Both the position numbers and the translations under genes were made by a program. From Herbaspirillum sp. CF444 (GTDB lineage Bacteria > Pseudomonadota > Gammaproteobacteria > Burkholderiales > Burkholderiaceae_D): DNA of 64,000 nt. Positions 27,023-37,956 of the stretch are shown one piece after another. The DNA lies in the NCBI RefSeq assembly GCF_000282135.1, contig NZ_AKJW01000004.1:1-64000 (forward strand), in the 5' to 3' direction. The notes beneath the pieces were generated by a model. That model saw only the letters and a list, made by a program, of their open reading frames with translations, was not told the DNA's origin and did no database searches. The first letter of the stretch is position 1. Each line of letters starts with the position of its first letter.

Positions 27023-30000
27023 ATGCTGATCCTGCCGGGCTCCAATGCCCTTTCCGCCTTCCGCACTCAACGTCTCTTGTCCCAACTGCAATCCGTCGAT
27101 GCCGCCATTACCGGCGTGACCGGACGCTACATCCACTTCATCGACGCCGTCGGCGAAGTCTCGCAGGACGACAAGGCGCGCCTCGACGGCTTGCTGACAT
27201 ACGGAGAACCGTTCTCCGGCACGGCCGAGGGCGACGAATTCGTCGTGATCCCGCGTTTCGGCACGATTTCTCCATGGGCCAGCAAGGCCACCGACATCGC
27301 CCACAACTGCGGCATGGCGCACATCCATCGCATCGAGCGCGGCATTGCGTATCACGTCCAGGTCAAGACCGGCTTGCTGGGCGGCGCCAAGAAACTCAAC
27401 GAAGCCAGCCTGATGGCGGTTGCCGCATTGCTGCACGACCGCATGACCGACATGGTCCTGCGCACGCCGCAGGAAGCGGCAGGACTGTTCAGCGAGCTGC
27501 AAGCCAAGCCGCTGGAATTCATCGACCTGCTGAAAGGCGGCAAGGCGGCTTTGGAAAACGCCAACACCGAACTCGGCCTGGCCCTGTCGGACGATGAAAT
27601 CGACTATCTGGTCGATGCCTTCACCCGCGCCCAGCGCAATCCCACCGACGTCGAACTGATGATGTTCGCGCAGGCCAACAGCGAACACTGCCGCCACAAG
27701 ATTTTCAACGCCGACTGGACCATCGACGGCGAGAAGCAAGGCAAGTCGCTGTTCGGCATGATCCGCAACACCCACGAACTGCATCCGGAAGGCACCGTGG
27801 TCGCCTACAGCGACAATTCTTCCGTGATCGAAGGCGCCAACATTTCGCGCTTCTACCAGCGTGGTGCGGCCAAGGGCAACGTCTACGAAGCATCGGACGA
27901 ACTGACCCACATCCTGATGAAGGTCGAGACGCATAATCACCCGACCGCGATTTCGCCATTCCCGGGTGCTTCCACCGGCGCCGGCGGCGAAATCCGCGAT
28001 GAAGGCGCAACCGGCCGCGGTGCCAAGCCGAAGGCGGGCCTGACCGGCTTCACCGTCTCCAACCTGATGGTCACGCACGCCGTGCAACCATGGGAAAACG
28101 CCCGCGACGTTGCGCAAGCGCCGGCGCAGCGCGATGCCCTGGCGCAGGCCGGCATCTACGGCAAGCCCGACCGCATCGCTTCGCCCTTGCAGATCATGAT
28201 CGACGGTCCGCTTGGCGGCGCTGCGTTCAACAACGAATTCGGCCGTCCCAACCTGGGCGGCTATTTCCGCACCTACGAACAAAACGTCGGCGGCAACGTG
28301 CAGGGCTACCACAAGCCCATCATGATCGCCGGCGGCATCGGCAACATCAACGCCAAGCACACCAAGAAGAACGACCTGCCGGTCGGCAGCCTGCTGATCC
28401 AGCTGGGCGGCCCGGGCATGCGCATCGGCATGGGCGGCAGCGCCGCATCGTCGATGGCCACCGGCGCCAACACCGCCGACCTGGACTTCGACTCCGTGCA
28501 ACGCGGCAATCCGGAAATGGAACGCCGCGCGCAGGAAGTCATCAACGCCTGCTGGACCATGGGCGACGACAATCCCATCCTGTCGATCCACGACGTCGGC
28601 GCCGGCGGTCTGTCGAACGCTTTCCCGGAAATCACCAACGACGCCAAGCGCGGCGCGATTTTCGACCTGCGCAAGATCCCGCTGGAAGAGAGCGGCCTGG
28701 CGCCGAAGGAAATCTGGAGCAATGAATCGCAGGAACGTTATGTACTGGCGATCGCGCCGGAACAACTGCCGCTGTTCCGCTACCTGTGCGAGCGCGAGCG
28801 CTGCCTGTTCGCCGTGGTCGGCACCGCGACGGAAGAGCGCCAGCTGAAGCTGGTCGATCCGGAGCAAAACAACAATCCGGTCGACATGCCGATGGATGTC
28901 TTGCTGGGCAAGCCGCCGAAGATGCACCGCGACGTCAAGCACGTTGCGGTTGAATTGCCGCCGGTCGACCTGACCGGCATGGATTTGGTTGAGGTCTCGC
29001 ATCGCGTGTTGCGTCTGCCGACCGTGGCCGACAAATCCTTCCTGATCACCATTGGCGACCGCAGCGTCGGCGCGATGACCGTGCGCGACCAGATGGTCGG
29101 TCCTTGGCAGGTGCCGGTTGCCGACTGCGCCGTCACCGCCATGAGCCTGGAAGGCTATCTCGGTGAAGCGATGGCAATGGGTGAGCGCACGCCGCTGGCG
29201 GTGATCGACGCCGCCGCCTCGGGCCGCATGGCGGTCGGCGAAGCGATCACCAATATCGCCGCCGCTGCGATCGACAAGATTTCCGACATCAAGCTGTCGG
29301 CCAACTGGATGGCGGCCTGTGGCCAGCCCGGCCAGGACGCCGCGCTGTTCGACACGGTCAAGGCCATCGGTATGGAATTGTGCCCGGCGCTGGGCGTGTC
29401 GATTCCGGTCGGCAAGGACTCGCTGTCGATGCGCACCACCTGGAAAGACGATGGCGCCGCCAAGTCCGTGACGTCGCCGGTATCGCTGATCGTGTCTTCG
29501 TTCGCGCCGGTGCAGGACGTGCGCCGCACGCTGACGCCGCAGATCCGTACTGATCTGGGCGACACCGTATTGATCGCCATCGACCTCGGCCGCGGCAAGA
29601 ACCGCATGGGCGCGTCCGCGCTCACGCAGGTCATGCAACAGATCGGCAATGAAACGCCGGACGTCGACAGCGCCGAAGACCTCAAGGGCTTCTTCGCCGC
29701 GATCCAGCAGTTGAACAAGGAAGGCCGGTTGCTGGCTTACCACGACCGTTCCGACGGCGGCCTGTTCGCCACGCTGGCGGAAATGGCGTTTGCCGGTCGC
29801 AGTGGTTTGTCGATCAACCTCGACATCCTGACCATGGAAGGCGAGCACGCTTCCGACTGGGGCGACTCCAAGAACTGGGCGTCGCAAGTCGGCGAGCGCC
29901 GCAACGAAATGACGCTGCGCGCGCTGTTCAGCGAAGAGCTGGGCGCCGTGATCCAGGTGCGCGCCGAGCAGAAGTCGGAAGTCATGAACGTGCTGCGTGC

Positions 30001-31042
30001 CTATAACCTGGGCGCCTGCAGCCACATCATCGGCAAGCCGAACAATCGCGACGTGATCGAGTTCATGCGCGACGCCAAGAATATCTACAGCCAGCCGCGC
30101 AGCGCGCTGCATCGCCTGTGGAGCGAAACCAGCTGGCGCATCGCGCGCTTGCGCGACAACCCGGCCTGCGCCGATGCCGAGTACGAACGCCTGCTGGATG
30201 TCGCCGATCCCGGCATGACGCCGAAGCTGACTTTCGATCCGCAGGAAGACATCGCCGCGCCGTTCATCAACACCGGCGCGCGTCCGCGCGTGGCGATCCT
30301 GCGCGAGCAGGGCGTCAATTCGCACATCGAAACAGCCTACGTGATGCACAAGTCCGGCTTCGAATCGGTCGACGTGCACATGAGCGACCTGATTGCCGGC
30401 CGCGCCAGGCTGGGCGACTTTACCGGCCTGATCGCCGTCGGCGGCTTCTCCTACGGCGACGTGCTGGGCGCGGGCGAGGGCTGGGCCAAGACGATTCTGT
30501 TCAACGCCCAACTGGCGGAGCAGTTCTCGCAGTTCTTCCAGCGTCAGGACACCTTCTCGCTGGGTATCTGCAACGGTTGCCAGATGATGAGCAACCTCAA
30601 GTCCATCATTCCGGGCGCCGAAGCCTGGCCGAAGTTTACGCGCAACAAATCGGAGCAGTTCGAAGCGCGTTTCTCGATGGTGGAAGTGCAGGAGTCGCCG
30701 TCGATCTTCCTGCAAGGCATGGCCGGCACGCAGACGCCGATCGCAGTCGCGCACGGCGAAGGTTTTGCCGACTTCTCGCTGACCGGCGACGCCAACAAGG
30801 CGTTGGTGGCGATGCGTTTCATCGACAACAAGGGGGCGGTGACGGAGTCCTATCCCTACAACCCGAACGGTTCGCCGCAAGGCATCACTTCGGTGACCAC
30901 GCCGGACGGCCGTTTCAACGTGCTGATGCCGCACGCCGAACGCGTGTTCCGCACCGTGACGCAATCGTGGCATCCGGATGCGTGGGGCGAGGATTCGCCA
31001 TGGATGCGCATGTTCCGTAACGCGCGCAAATGGGTCGGATAA
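27023..31042 (+). CDS. purL: Phosphoribosylformylglycinamidine synthase PurL
   Basis: This is a 1339-residue enzyme of the fourth step of purine synthesis, converting FGAR, glutamine and ATP to FGAM. It is the large single-chain form of Gram-negative bacteria: an N-terminal PurS-like domain, a linker, two AIRS-like ATP domains and a C-terminal amidotransferase. Motifs include [43 protein letters not shown] and, near the end, the Cys nucleophile in [10 protein letters not shown] and the His in VAHGEGF. The length matches the family (E. coli 1295). The gene is monocistronic, flanked by terminators on both sides. Confidence 0.98.
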   Translation: MLILPGSNALSAFRTQRLLSQLQSVDAAITGVTGRYIHFIDAVGEVSQDDKARLDGLLTYGEPFSGTAEGDEFVVIPRFGTISPWASKATDIAHNCGMAHIHRIERGIAYHVQVKTGLLGGAKKLNEASLMAVAALLHDRMTDMVLRTPQEAAGLFSELQAKPLEFIDLLKGGKAALENANTELGLALSDDEIDYLVDAFTRAQRNPTDVELMMFAQANSEHCRHKIFNADWTIDGEKQGKSLFGMIRNTHELHPEGTVVAYSDNSSVIEGANISRFYQRGAAKGNVYEASDELTHILMKVETHNHPTAISPFPGASTGAGGEIRDEGATGRGAKPKAGLTGFTVSNLMVTHAVQPWENARDVAQAPAQRDALAQAGIYGKPDRIASPLQIMIDGPLGGAAFNNEFGRPNLGGYFRTYEQNVGGNVQGYHKPIMIAGGIGNINAKHTKKNDLPVGSLLIQLGGPGMRIGMGGSAASSMATGANTADLDFDSVQRGNPEMERRAQEVINACWTMGDDNPILSIHDVGAGGLSNAFPEITNDAKRGAIFDLRKIPLEESGLAPKEIWSNESQERYVLAIAPEQLPLFRYLCERERCLFAVVGTATEERQLKLVDPEQNNNPVDMPMDVLLGKPPKMHRDVKHVAVELPPVDLTGMDLVEVSHRVLRLPTVADKSFLITIGDRSVGAMTVRDQMVGPWQVPVADCAVTAMSLEGYLGEAMAMGERTPLAVIDAAASGRMAVGEAITNIAAAAIDKISDIKLSANWMAACGQPGQDAALFDTVKAIGMELCPALGVSIPVGKDSLSMRTTWKDDGAAKSVTSPVSLIVSSFAPVQDVRRTLTPQIRTDLGDTVLIAIDLGRGKNRMGASALTQVMQQIGNETPDVDSAEDLKGFFAAIQQLNKEGRLLAYHDRSDGGLFATLAEMAFAGRSGLSINLDILTMEGEHASDWGDSKNWASQVGERRNEMTLRALFSEELGAVIQVRAEQKSEVMNVLRAYNLGACSHIIGKPNNRDVIEFMRDAKNIYSQPRSALHRLWSETSWRIARLRDNPACADAEYERLLDVADPGMTPKLTFDPQEDIAAPFINTGARPRVAILREQGVNSHIETAYVMHKSGFESVDVHMSDLIAGRARLGDFTGLIAVGGFSYGDVLGAGEGWAKTILFNAQLAEQFSQFFQRQDTFSLGICNGCQMMSNLKSIIPGAEAWPKFTRNKSEQFEARFSMVEVQESPSIFLQGMAGTQTPIAVAHGEGFADFSLTGDANKALVAMRFIDNKGAVTESYPYNPNGSPQGITSVTTPDGRFNVLMPHAERVFRTVTQSWHPDAWGEDSPWMRMFRNARKWVG

Positions 31043-31074
31043 AACATCGCTGCATGTTGTCGCCCTCAGGAACG

Positions 31075-31102
31075 AAAAGGCACTCTTCGGAGTGCCTTTT
31101 TT
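31075..31102 (+). terminator. Rho-independent terminator after purL
   Basis: An 11-base-pair stem (AAAAGGCACTC with GAGTGCCTTTT) with a TTCG tetraloop and T run lies 33 bases after purL. Confidence 0.92.
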
Positions 31103-31132
31103 ATTGCGTGCAGTTTGCCGGCGCTGTCCGGC

Positions 31133-31462
31133 TTAGCTGATTTGCAAAGTCTGGCGTTGGCGCACGTGGCGTACCAGAATGAGCAAGCCATGCGCAATCG
31201 CGGAAAATATTCCCGCGGTCACGAGCCAGACGCCAATGGCGAATTCCGGAGGCATCCCGGGCGCACGCGCGGTCGTGAATTGATCGCTGTACAGCGCGAT
31301 GAGCATGCCGACCCAGATCAGGGTCGAGTAGAGTCGCCAGAGCCAGCTTTTGGTCTTGCTGTGAAAAGCTTGCCAGGTAGAGAGGGTGGCAGAAAAAAGC
31401 AGTAAGCACAGACATGTGCCGATGATGAACAATTCCATCGAAGACCAGTTGTTGGGATTCAT
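31133..31462 (-). CDS. Small membrane protein, unknown function
   Basis: This is a 109-residue protein with three hydrophobic segments (about 10-30, 42-60 and 75-98) and a basic C-terminus (RHVRQRQ). It resembles the small transmembrane proteins found in many betaproteobacteria as unnamed open frames; I do not recognise a domain. Codon use fits the genome. A shorter start at the ATG at 31438 is possible. It lies between purL and the porin gene and has no obvious partner. Confidence 0.6.
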   Translation of the reverse strand: MNPNNWSSMELFIIGTCLCLLLFSATLSTWQAFHSKTKSWLWRLYSTLIWVGMLIALYSDQFTTARAPGMPPEFAIGVWLVTAGIFSAIAHGLLILVRHVRQRQTLQIS

Positions 31463-31633
31463 TGATGCATTTCCGAAGTCATGAAGAGATGCTGTGACTC
31501 AGTGAAATGCAGCTGGTTTCGTGCGTGTTACAAACGGTAGGAAAGCAGAAAGAAAATCGAGAGACGGATGCGAAATTGTGCATTTACACCCGTATTTCGC
31601 ATTTCGTTGCTGAAAGAAAAAACGAAAAAACGA

Positions 31634-31667
31634 AAAAACGCAGATCCGTTCAGGCATCTGCGTTTTT
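31634..31667 (-). terminator. Rho-independent terminator of the porin gene
   Basis: A 12-base-pair stem (AAAAACGCAGAT with ATCTGCGTTTTT) with a 10-base loop is read on the minus strand 62 bases after the porin stop. The A-rich left side gives the T run. Confidence 0.85.
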
Positions 31668-31728
31668 CAATTCGCCAACTACAGTGGATGACACATGCAG
31701 CCGGTTTTTCTCAGCGAAGAAGCAAGGC

Positions 31729-32805
31729 TTAGAAAATGTGGCGAATGCCGACCGACAGGCCGGTCACGTTGCTCTTGCCGGCCAGTTCGACCTGGGCTGC
31801 ATCCTTGGCCTTGTTGTAGTCAACCGTGCCATAGACCTGGGTGCGCTTGGACAATGCGTACTCGGCAACGCCGACCAGTGCATAGCGCTTGCCGCTGTCG
31901 CCGGCAACGCTGACGTTCTTGCTCTTGTCATAGTATGCCGCGCCGGTCAGTGCCCACGCCGGTGTCAGTTGATAGGTGGTGCCCAGGAAGTAACCGTCAT
32001 CCTTGCGTTGCAGGCCAACGACGCCGCCGGTTCTGCTGGCAGGGCTGTTTTCCAGTGCGAAGTAGGCGGAAGTTGTGCCTGTGCTGTCCTTGATCTTGTA
32101 GTAGCCGCCGTACAGTTTGGCGGCGCCGATCACATAGGAAACGCTCAGGTTGTAAGCGGTGTCCTTGTTGGCATTGGTGGTGGAGTCAACAGTTTGCTGA
32201 TAGCCGCCACCGAAGGACAGATTGCCCGTGGTGTATTGCAGCGACGAGCTGACCTGGCTGCCCTTGCGCACGGAACCGGCTTGCTCGCCCATGGCCCAGC
32301 TCAGACCGGCCGACAGGCCGCCGAAAGTACCGTAGTACTTGATCATGTTCGCGTTACGAACCAGTGTCGCGCCAGCCGGCAGCCAGGAGTTGGCAGCGTA
32401 GTTGCCGACTGTCAGCGGATCGAAGTGATCGGCCATCAGGTCGAACAGCGGCGTGTTCTGGCGGCCCAGGCTGAGCTGGCCGTAGCCGTTGCTCAGGCCG
32501 ACCCACGACTGACGGCTGAACAGCACGCCTGGAGTGGAGAAGCCGCCGGTGTCCGAGTTGAAGCCGTTTTCCAGGCGGAAGTTGGCCTTGAGGCCGCCGC
32601 CGAGGTCTTCCGTTCCCTTGAAGCCGATACGGCTGTTGGAAATCGCGCCGTTGTCCATCTTGAAGTTGCTGTTGCCGGCGGTATTGTCGCTGCTGACATA
32701 GCGGATGCTGGTGTCGACGATACCGTAGACGGTGACGGTGGACTGAGCAAAGGCGCTGCTGCCGGCGAGGCTGGCGATGACGAGTGCCAAAGAAGTTTTT
32801 TTCAT
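31729..32805 (-). CDS. Gram-negative general porin
   Basis: This is a 358-residue outer-membrane porin of the betaproteobacterial Porin_4 type. A signal peptide (MKKTSLALVIASLAGSSAFA) leads into the first strand STVTVYGIVDTSIRYVSS. The motifs SRIGFKGTEDLGGGLKANFRLE and SRQSWVGLSNGYGQLSLGRQ are classical, and the chain ends in a phenylalanine (GIRHIF), the Bam recognition signal. It forms a trimeric 16-stranded channel. The ATG at 32805 has a CAGGAGA ribosome site; the frame continues upstream without support. It is monocistronic, with its own promoter region and terminator. Confidence 0.95.
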   Translation of the reverse strand: MKKTSLALVIASLAGSSAFAQSTVTVYGIVDTSIRYVSSDNTAGNSNFKMDNGAISNSRIGFKGTEDLGGGLKANFRLENGFNSDTGGFSTPGVLFSRQSWVGLSNGYGQLSLGRQNTPLFDLMADHFDPLTVGNYAANSWLPAGATLVRNANMIKYYGTFGGLSAGLSWAMGEQAGSVRKGSQVSSSLQYTTGNLSFGGGYQQTVDSTTNANKDTAYNLSVSYVIGAAKLYGGYYKIKDSTGTTSAYFALENSPASRTGGVVGLQRKDDGYFLGTTYQLTPAWALTGAAYYDKSKNVSVAGDSGKRYALVGVAEYALSKRTQVYGTVDYNKAKDAAQVELAGKSNVTGLSVGIRHIF

Positions 32806-32927
32806 GCATTTCTCCTGAAACTTGCTGTTTTTTATGGTTCGTGCGAAGACGTGAACGCTATTGTGTAGTGCTTGTCTGCGCACCTTCATCGCCGCATTTG
32901 CTTTTGTATTGTCGCTTGATGCGGCGT

Positions 32928-32943
32928 TACCCCCTGTGGGGTA
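32928..32943. promoter_or_regulatory. Perfect palindrome at the predicted porin start site
   Basis: TACCCCCTGTGGGGTA pairs TACCCC with GGGGTA around a CTGT loop. It lies exactly where the minus-strand porin transcript would begin, so it could be an operator or a 5-prime stem that stabilises the message. Confidence 0.4.
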
Positions 32944-32949
32944 GGCGAG

Positions 32950-32977
32950 AGAATATCAGGAGATTTTTCGAGTGAAA
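32950..32977 (-). promoter_or_regulatory. Candidate porin promoter
   Basis: On the minus strand TTTCAC (32972-32977) and TATTCT (32950-32955) are 16 bases apart, a fair match to sigma-70 hexamers. The A/T-rich stretch farther upstream could act as an UP element. Confidence 0.35.
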
Positions 32978-33151
32978 AAGGAATTAACTGACGGACGTGC
33001 TATTTGTAGTTTTTCGGTAAATGCGTAAATTATTTCGTCATTAATATTGACCGAAATGCATATTTCACGCAGGCAAGTGTAAATTTTTTATATTTTTACG
33101 CATCGACAGGCCATTTTTGTACAAAACAAAAAAATGACTGTTTAAATTAAA

Positions 33152-33187
33152 AAAACGTCCAAAACCGATGTCGGTGATGGACGTTTT
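33152..33187 (-). terminator. Rho-independent terminator of the selO-PPIase run
   Basis: A 10-base-pair stem (AAAACGTCCA with TGGACGTTTT), with a smaller CCGA/TCGG stem in its loop, is followed on the minus strand by a T run. It ends the minus-strand gene run whose last gene is the isomerase. Confidence 0.85.
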
Positions 33188-33246
33188 CTCAACTGACGGG
33201 AGGCTGAAATCGCATCCCGCCGGGTAGTTTGGCTTGTACTTCCAGC

Positions 33247-34023
33247 TTACTGAACCTTGGCTTTCTTGCGCAGTTCTTCCTGATAGGCTTGCAGCTTCTT
33301 CTGTTGCAGCGCTTCAGCGATTTGCGGCTTCACTTCTTCCAGGGTTGGGACCTTGGCTGGACGTGTATCTTCCAGCTTGATCACGTGGTAACCGAATTGG
33401 GTCTTCACCGGTGTTTCGGTGATGTCACCCTTCTTCAGCGCCACCATGGCGTCGGAGAACGGCTTCACGAACGAAGCAGGCGTTGCCCAATCCAGATCGC
33501 CGCCATTGGCTGCGGAACCGGTGTCTTTGGATTGCTTGGCCAGGTCTTCAAACTTGGTGCCGGCCTTCAGCTTGACGATAATCGCCTTCGCATCTTCTTC
33601 CTTGTCGACCAGGATGTGGCGAGCGTGGTATTCCTTGTCGCCGGCTTGCGCCTTGAACTTGTCGTATTCGGCCTTGATGTCGGCGTCAGCAACCGGATGT
33701 TTCTTCAGGTAGTCGCCGATCAGGGCGCGGATCACGATGCCTTGACGAGCCAGTTCCAGTTGATTCTTGATGTCAGGGTTGGTGCTCAGACCTTGCTTAT
33801 CGGCTTCCTGCATCAGGATTTCGCGATTGATCAGCTCTTCTTTCACGGCGCCGCGCAGTTGTGGGCTGTCAGGCTGGCCTTGTGCTGTCATTTGCTTGAC
33901 CATCGCGTCAGCGCGCGAGGATGGAATTGCCTTGCCGTTGACGACTGCCAGATTTTGCGCCATGACTGGCAAAGCAGCGGTTGCAAACAGCAGTACCAGC
34001 AAACGAGCGGGTTTGAATGTCAT
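33247..34023 (-). CDS. Secreted parvulin-type peptidyl-prolyl isomerase
   Basis: This is a 258-residue periplasmic folding factor. The signal peptide ends near VMA-Q (residue 22). A SurA-like helical N-domain (about 25-130) and a single parvulin domain (about 133-225) follow, with HARHILVDKEEDA, GGDLDWATP and FGYHVIKLED. The tail is rich in Lys and Gln. It resembles the PrsA/Cbf2-type isomerases found after bolA in many betaproteobacteria. It lies 67 bases downstream of bolA on the same strand, and its transcript ends at the terminator at 33152. Confidence 0.92.
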   Translation of the reverse strand: MTFKPARLLVLLFATAALPVMAQNLAVVNGKAIPSSRADAMVKQMTAQGQPDSPQLRGAVKEELINREILMQEADKQGLSTNPDIKNQLELARQGIVIRALIGDYLKKHPVADADIKAEYDKFKAQAGDKEYHARHILVDKEEDAKAIIVKLKAGTKFEDLAKQSKDTGSAANGGDLDWATPASFVKPFSDAMVALKKGDITETPVKTQFGYHVIKLEDTRPAKVPTLEEVKPQIAEALQQKKLQAYQEELRKKAKVQ

Positions 34024-34090
34024 TATTGAATCCTAAAAAATGGAGGTAATAAATCGAGGAAATGAGAGATATAGAGGAGGGATAGTCTTG

Positions 34091-34366
34091 TTAGTTCGCT
34101 ATTTCAGATGGTGCGATGGCGGTGATCGCCAGTGCGTGTATATCCTTGTGCATCATATCAGCCAAGCAATCATACACCAGCCGATGGCGAATTAACCGAT
34201 TTTTGCCCTCAAAAACGGTGGAAATCAGGCGAACGCGATAGTGGCCTCCGCCCGACGCTGCCCCTGCATGGCCGGCATGCAGGGCGGACTCGTCTTCGAC
34301 TTGACACTCGCTCGGGGAGAAAGTTGCAAGCAGGCGTGCGCGTATGATGTCGTGGCGCTCGCTCAT
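34091..34366 (-). CDS. bolA: BolA-family protein
   Basis: This is a 91-residue BolA-like protein. The core [23 protein letters not shown] and [13 protein letters not shown], then [10 protein letters not shown], is the family signature, including the invariant His that helps ligate a [2Fe-2S] cluster with a monothiol glutaredoxin. Its ATG overlaps the stop codon of yciB by 4 bases (ATGA), so translation is coupled. Roles in iron trafficking and envelope stress are known for the family; the exact role here is inferred. Confidence 0.92.
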   Translation of the reverse strand: MSERHDIIRARLLATFSPSECQVEDESALHAGHAGAASGGGHYRVRLISTVFEGKNRLIRHRLVYDCLADMMHKDIHALAITAIAPSEIAN

Positions 34367-34983
34367 TCGGCATCTTTCATGTATTTCGACAAGAACAGGC
34401 TCTGCGCGATGATGAAGGCGAACATCAGCCCCATGGTGCCGAACATCTTGAAGTTGACCCAGGTATCGATGGCGTAGTTGAAGGCCACATAGAGATTGAG
34501 CAAGCCCATCACCACGAAGAAAATCGACCACGCGACATTGAGCTTGCCCCACACCGGTTCAGGCAGGGAAACTTGTTTTTCCATCATTACGCGGATCAGG
34601 TTTTTCTTTACAAAAACCTGGCTGATGATCAAGGCGGCGGCGAAGCACCAGTAGAGAATGGTCGGCTTCCATTTGATGAAGGTATCGTCGCGGAAATAGA
34701 TCGTCGCGCCGCCGAACACCACGATGATGGCCAGCGACACCCACAGCATGCCGTCGACCTTCTTGCGGCGCGCCAGCAGGTAGCCGATCTGTGCCAGCGA
34801 GGCGACGATGGCGACCGCCGTGGCCAGCAGGATAGGCGCCAGCGTGGCCGTCACGGCGCCGCCGGACATGACGCCCGACAAATACTGCGACACCAGGCCC
34901 TGGGCGGCATCGGCATGACCTTCCCCCCATTTGAAAACGCCGAAAAATAGGATGACGGGAAAGAGGTCGAACAGGAACTTCAT
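34363..34983 (-). CDS. yciB: Inner-membrane septation protein YciB
   Basis: This is a 206-residue protein with five or six transmembrane helices and the family opening [19 protein letters not shown]. Typical features follow: [18 protein letters not shown], a [13 protein letters not shown] segment and [13 protein letters not shown]. YciB (IspA/IspZ) family proteins affect cell envelope synthesis and septation. It is coupled to bolA by a 4-base overlap and lies 63 bases after msrB. Confidence 0.94.
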   Translation of the reverse strand: MKFLFDLFPVILFFGVFKWGEGHADAAQGLVSQYLSGVMSGGAVTATLAPILLATAVAIVASLAQIGYLLARRKKVDGMLWVSLAIIVVFGGATIYFRDDTFIKWKPTILYWCFAAALIISQVFVKKNLIRVMMEKQVSLPEPVWGKLNVAWSIFFVVMGLLNLYVAFNYAIDTWVNFKMFGTMGLMFAFIIAQSLFLSKYMKDAE

Positions 34984-35046
34984 GTGCTTGAGTCTTTTTA
35001 AAGGTAAGTGAGCGGGATGGGGCAGGACAATACAGACCGCAGCTTA

Positions 35047-35445
35047 TCAGGTGGCCGGATCAAAGCGCAACGAAGCCGAATTGATGCAATAGCGCAAGCC
35101 GGTCGGCGGCGGGCCGTCGGGGAACACGTGACCGAGATGCGCGTCGCATACGTTGCACACGATTTCGGTTCGGATCATGCCATGGCTCTTGTCGACGATC
35201 TCGCGCACGTTGGCAGGATCGAGCGCTTTGAAATAGCTGGGCCAGCCGCAACCCGAGTCGAACTTCGTATCTGAAGCGAACAACGGCGTATTGCAGCAGA
35301 CACAGGTGTAGATGCCAACTTCATGATGATCCCAGAATTTGCCGGTGAAGGCGCGTTCGGTCGCCGCGTGGCGGGTCACCTGATATTCCATCGCATCCAG
35401 TTGGGCACGCCATTCGGCGTCGGTTTTTTGGACTTTGGCAGTCAT
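35047..35445 (-). CDS. msrB: Peptide-methionine (R)-S-oxide reductase
   Basis: This 132-residue enzyme reduces methionine-R-sulfoxide in proteins. The zinc site is complete (C48, C51, C97, C100), the catalytic cysteine is C120 in RYCINSASL, and a recycling cysteine C66 lies in FDSGCGWPS. It has no signal peptide, so it is cytosolic. The ATG at 35445 follows a CACGGAG ribosome site (35451-35457) near the correct spacing; a longer frame to 35472 is not needed. It sits between selO and yciB on one strand. Confidence 0.95.
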   Translation of the reverse strand: MTAKVQKTDAEWRAQLDAMEYQVTRHAATERAFTGKFWDHHEVGIYTCVCCNTPLFASDTKFDSGCGWPSYFKALDPANVREIVDKSHGMIRTEIVCNVCDAHLGHVFPDGPPPTGLRYCINSASLRFDPAT

Positions 35446-35542
35446 GCTGATGCTCCGTGGTGAAAGTGGCAATAAGGATATAAAAGTCCGCTTGTTGCGG
35501 GTTAGTTGCGTATTAGTCGGATTTTGGCGCCGGATCTTACGC

Positions 35543-37063
35543 TCAGGAAGAGCAGCTTACTTCAAGATGGCTGGCCCAGTCCGGCGGCAGGTCGGCGTAC
35601 TTGTCGTGTTCGGGCTGCTCGTCGAAAGGCCGGCGCAAGATATCCAGCAGCTTCGCGACTTCGGAGAAGTCCTTGTTTTGCGCCTTGTCGATGGCGACTT
35701 GCGCCAGGTAATTCCGTAGCACGTATTTGGGGTTGCTTGCGTCCATTGCAAGTTTCCTTGGCGCATCCAGGCTGTTTTCCTGTTGCAGGCGGGCGCGGTA
35801 TTGCGCGGCCCAGGCGTCGAAGGCAGGCCGTTCGATGAACAGATCGCGCAATGCTTCATCGCCGGCGTCGCTTCCGGCCTGTATGTCGCTGAGGCGACGG
35901 AAGAACAGCGTGAAGTCGACATGACCGGCTTGCAGGATGGCAAACATCGCCTCGAACAGTTTGTCGTCGTCGGGCTGGCGGGTAGCCAGTCCCAGTTTGG
36001 CATGCAGCAGGGCGTCGTTCTTCGCGGCAAATTCGGCTTCGTACTGCGCCAGCGCGGCTTCGGTTTCTTCCACGCTGCCGATCAGCGGCAGCAGCGCCTG
36101 TCCCAGCGCAAAACAGTTCCACTGGCCGATGCGCGGCTGCATCTGGTATGAATAGCGGCCTTGCTGGTCGGTGTGGTTGCAGATATGGCGTGCGTCGAAA
36201 GCCTCCATGAAACCGAACGGACCGTAATCCAGCGTCAGGCCGAGGATGGACATGTTGTCGGTATTCATCACGCCATGCATGAAACCGACCGCTTGCCAGT
36301 GCGCCATCAGGTGCGCGGTGCGGCGGGTGACTTCCGCCAGCAGTTCGCGGTACGGATTTTCGGCGCCGAGAAACTCCGGATAGAAATTGGCGATGACATT
36401 GTCGGCCAGCAGCTTCAGCTCGTCGTGGCGCTTGCTGTAATACCAATGTTCGAAGGAGCCGAAGCGGATGAAGCTGGGCGACATGCGCGTGACGACCGCG
36501 GTGGTCTCCATGGTCTCGCGCCGGACTTGCTGGTCCGATCCGGTTACGCACAGTGCGCGCGTGGTGGGAATACCCAGCGCAGCCATCGCTTCCGAACAGA
36601 GAAATTCACGGATCGACGAACGCAGCACGGCGCGGCCGTCGCCCATGCGCGAATAGGGCGTCTGGCCGGCGCCCTTGAGCTGCAATTCCATCCGGCCGCC
36701 GTCGCGCGCCGGCAGATCGCCGAGCAGAATCGCGCGGCCGTCGCCGAGCTGGCCTGCCCAGACACCGAACTGATGGCCGGAATACACCGCCGCCAGCGGC
36801 TTGGAGTCGCGTGCGACGGCGTTGCCGGTGAAGACGTCGACAAAGCTGCTGCTGTTTGCCATCGCCGGATCGAGGCCGATCAGATCTGCCGCATCGGCGC
36901 TGACGCCAACCAGATAGGGCGCGCGCAAAGGCGTCGGCTGCAAGTGCGTATGGAACGCCGGCGGCAGTTCTGCAAATGCATTGCCGAATGGAAGCAGCGA
37001 GGCAGTATCGTTGACGCTGGTGTCGGCGCTGGTGACAGGGGGGGAGGCAGGAGAATTCATCAA
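35543..37063 (-). CDS. selO: Protein adenylyltransferase SelO
   Basis: This is a 506-residue pseudokinase-fold enzyme (YdiU/SelO) that transfers AMP from ATP to Ser, Thr or Tyr residues of target proteins, linked to redox stress. The motifs [37 protein letters not shown] and [20 protein letters not shown] are characteristic, and the protein ends in SCSS, the bacterial Cys version of the selenocysteine-Ser-Ser tail. It lies 97 bases upstream of msrB, a fitting neighbour because both act in oxidative stress. Confidence 0.95.
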   Translation of the reverse strand: MMNSPASPPVTSADTSVNDTASLLPFGNAFAELPPAFHTHLQPTPLRAPYLVGVSADAADLIGLDPAMANSSSFVDVFTGNAVARDSKPLAAVYSGHQFGVWAGQLGDGRAILLGDLPARDGGRMELQLKGAGQTPYSRMGDGRAVLRSSIREFLCSEAMAALGIPTTRALCVTGSDQQVRRETMETTAVVTRMSPSFIRFGSFEHWYYSKRHDELKLLADNVIANFYPEFLGAENPYRELLAEVTRRTAHLMAHWQAVGFMHGVMNTDNMSILGLTLDYGPFGFMEAFDARHICNHTDQQGRYSYQMQPRIGQWNCFALGQALLPLIGSVEETEAALAQYEAEFAAKNDALLHAKLGLATRQPDDDKLFEAMFAILQAGHVDFTLFFRRLSDIQAGSDAGDEALRDLFIERPAFDAWAAQYRARLQQENSLDAPRKLAMDASNPKYVLRNYLAQVAIDKAQNKDFSEVAKLLDILRRPFDEQPEHDKYADLPPDWASHLEVSCSS

Positions 37064-37188
37064 GAGAAGGTGTGCGTGACGGCTGAAAGCGCCATTTTGA
37101 CAGAGAAGCGGCTATCCCATAGGATCGCGCTGTTTTTGGCGATACCATCCTTTTTTACTCGGACAGATCAAATCACGACAAGGAATAC

Positions 37189-37758
37189 ATGAAAGCGAAC
37201 AAGCAACTGCGCCGCGCAGCAATGGCAAGCATGGCAATCGCGTTGGCGGCGATCTGCATGGCGACGAACGCTCGCGCGGCAGAGGGCGCGTCATCGGCCG
37301 CAGCATCCGCTTTGCCTGCCTATGCACCGGTCAAGCAGCAGATTTGCACCGACTGCAAGATCAATGTTCCTGCCGAGATGATTCCGACGCGTGGCGTGGT
37401 TCTCTCCAACGGCAGTTTTGCCACGCCGGTCGGCTATTGGGAAGCGGTCGACATCGACCAGCGCAAGATGACGCGCTTCATCACCCAGCTTGATGCCGCG
37501 ACACACAAACTGGCAGTGGTGCAAAGCCGCACGGTGCTCTTGAGCGATGGGGACCTTGCCGCAGTCATCGAGCTGGCGAACGCGGTATGGCGTTTTCCAC
37601 AGAAGCTGCCTGCGGTGCAGTCAATGGATGTCGTCTGGGGAGTGGACTTGTTCGACGGCGCCATCACCAGAAAGGAATACGGCGTTGGGCAGGTGCAAGG
37701 CGACGGCGCCAACCTCAAAGCGGCGCTTGAACGGATCTGGCAGCGCCTGGCGCGTTAA
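37189..37758 (+). CDS. Secreted protein of unknown function
   Basis: This is a 189-residue protein with a clear signal peptide (MKANKQLRRAAMASMAIALA, cleavage near ARA-A at 30-31). A short CTDCKI motif follows (two cysteines, a possible metal or disulfide pair), and then a folded region that reads like a mixed alpha/beta domain (GYWEAVDIDQRKM, TVLLSDGDLAAVIELANAVW). I do not recognise the family. It is divergent from selO and has an AAGGA ribosome site. It is followed by about 200 bases of non-coding DNA before the PLD-like gene. Confidence 0.7.
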   Translation: MKANKQLRRAAMASMAIALAAICMATNARAAEGASSAAASALPAYAPVKQQICTDCKINVPAEMIPTRGVVLSNGSFATPVGYWEAVDIDQRKMTRFITQLDAATHKLAVVQSRTVLLSDGDLAAVIELANAVWRFPQKLPAVQSMDVVWGVDLFDGAITRKEYGVGQVQGDGANLKAALERIWQRLAR

Positions 37759-37956
37759 ATCATTTCTCGCCATTTATTTTGCCGGCGGTCGCAATCTTCT
37801 CGAATTCTCTCGAATTCTCCGATTAATGCACATCCGTTCTTGAACAGGCCGATCTTTCCCTGTCATTGTCCGGTCACATGGCGGCGCTACCTTGCAATGC
37901 AGGTCGTTTGCAGAGTAGCGCGTCACGGGTTTCTCATCATCGGATAGGAGATGTGT

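Larger units (their letters stand above)
32806..33246. other. Gene-free porin upstream region
   Basis: This 441-base stretch holds the leader and promoter of the porin gene on the minus strand (listed separately), an AT-rich part at about 32990-33150 typical of a strongly expressed gene, and the terminator of the isomerase gene. No credible reading frame is present. Confidence 0.6.

Noticed and set aside
26981-30973. A 1330-codon open frame on the minus strand opposite purL
   Set aside because: It is antisense to a certain gene and arises from the GC-rich third positions; the protein is rich in His/Arg/Asp with no family resemblance.
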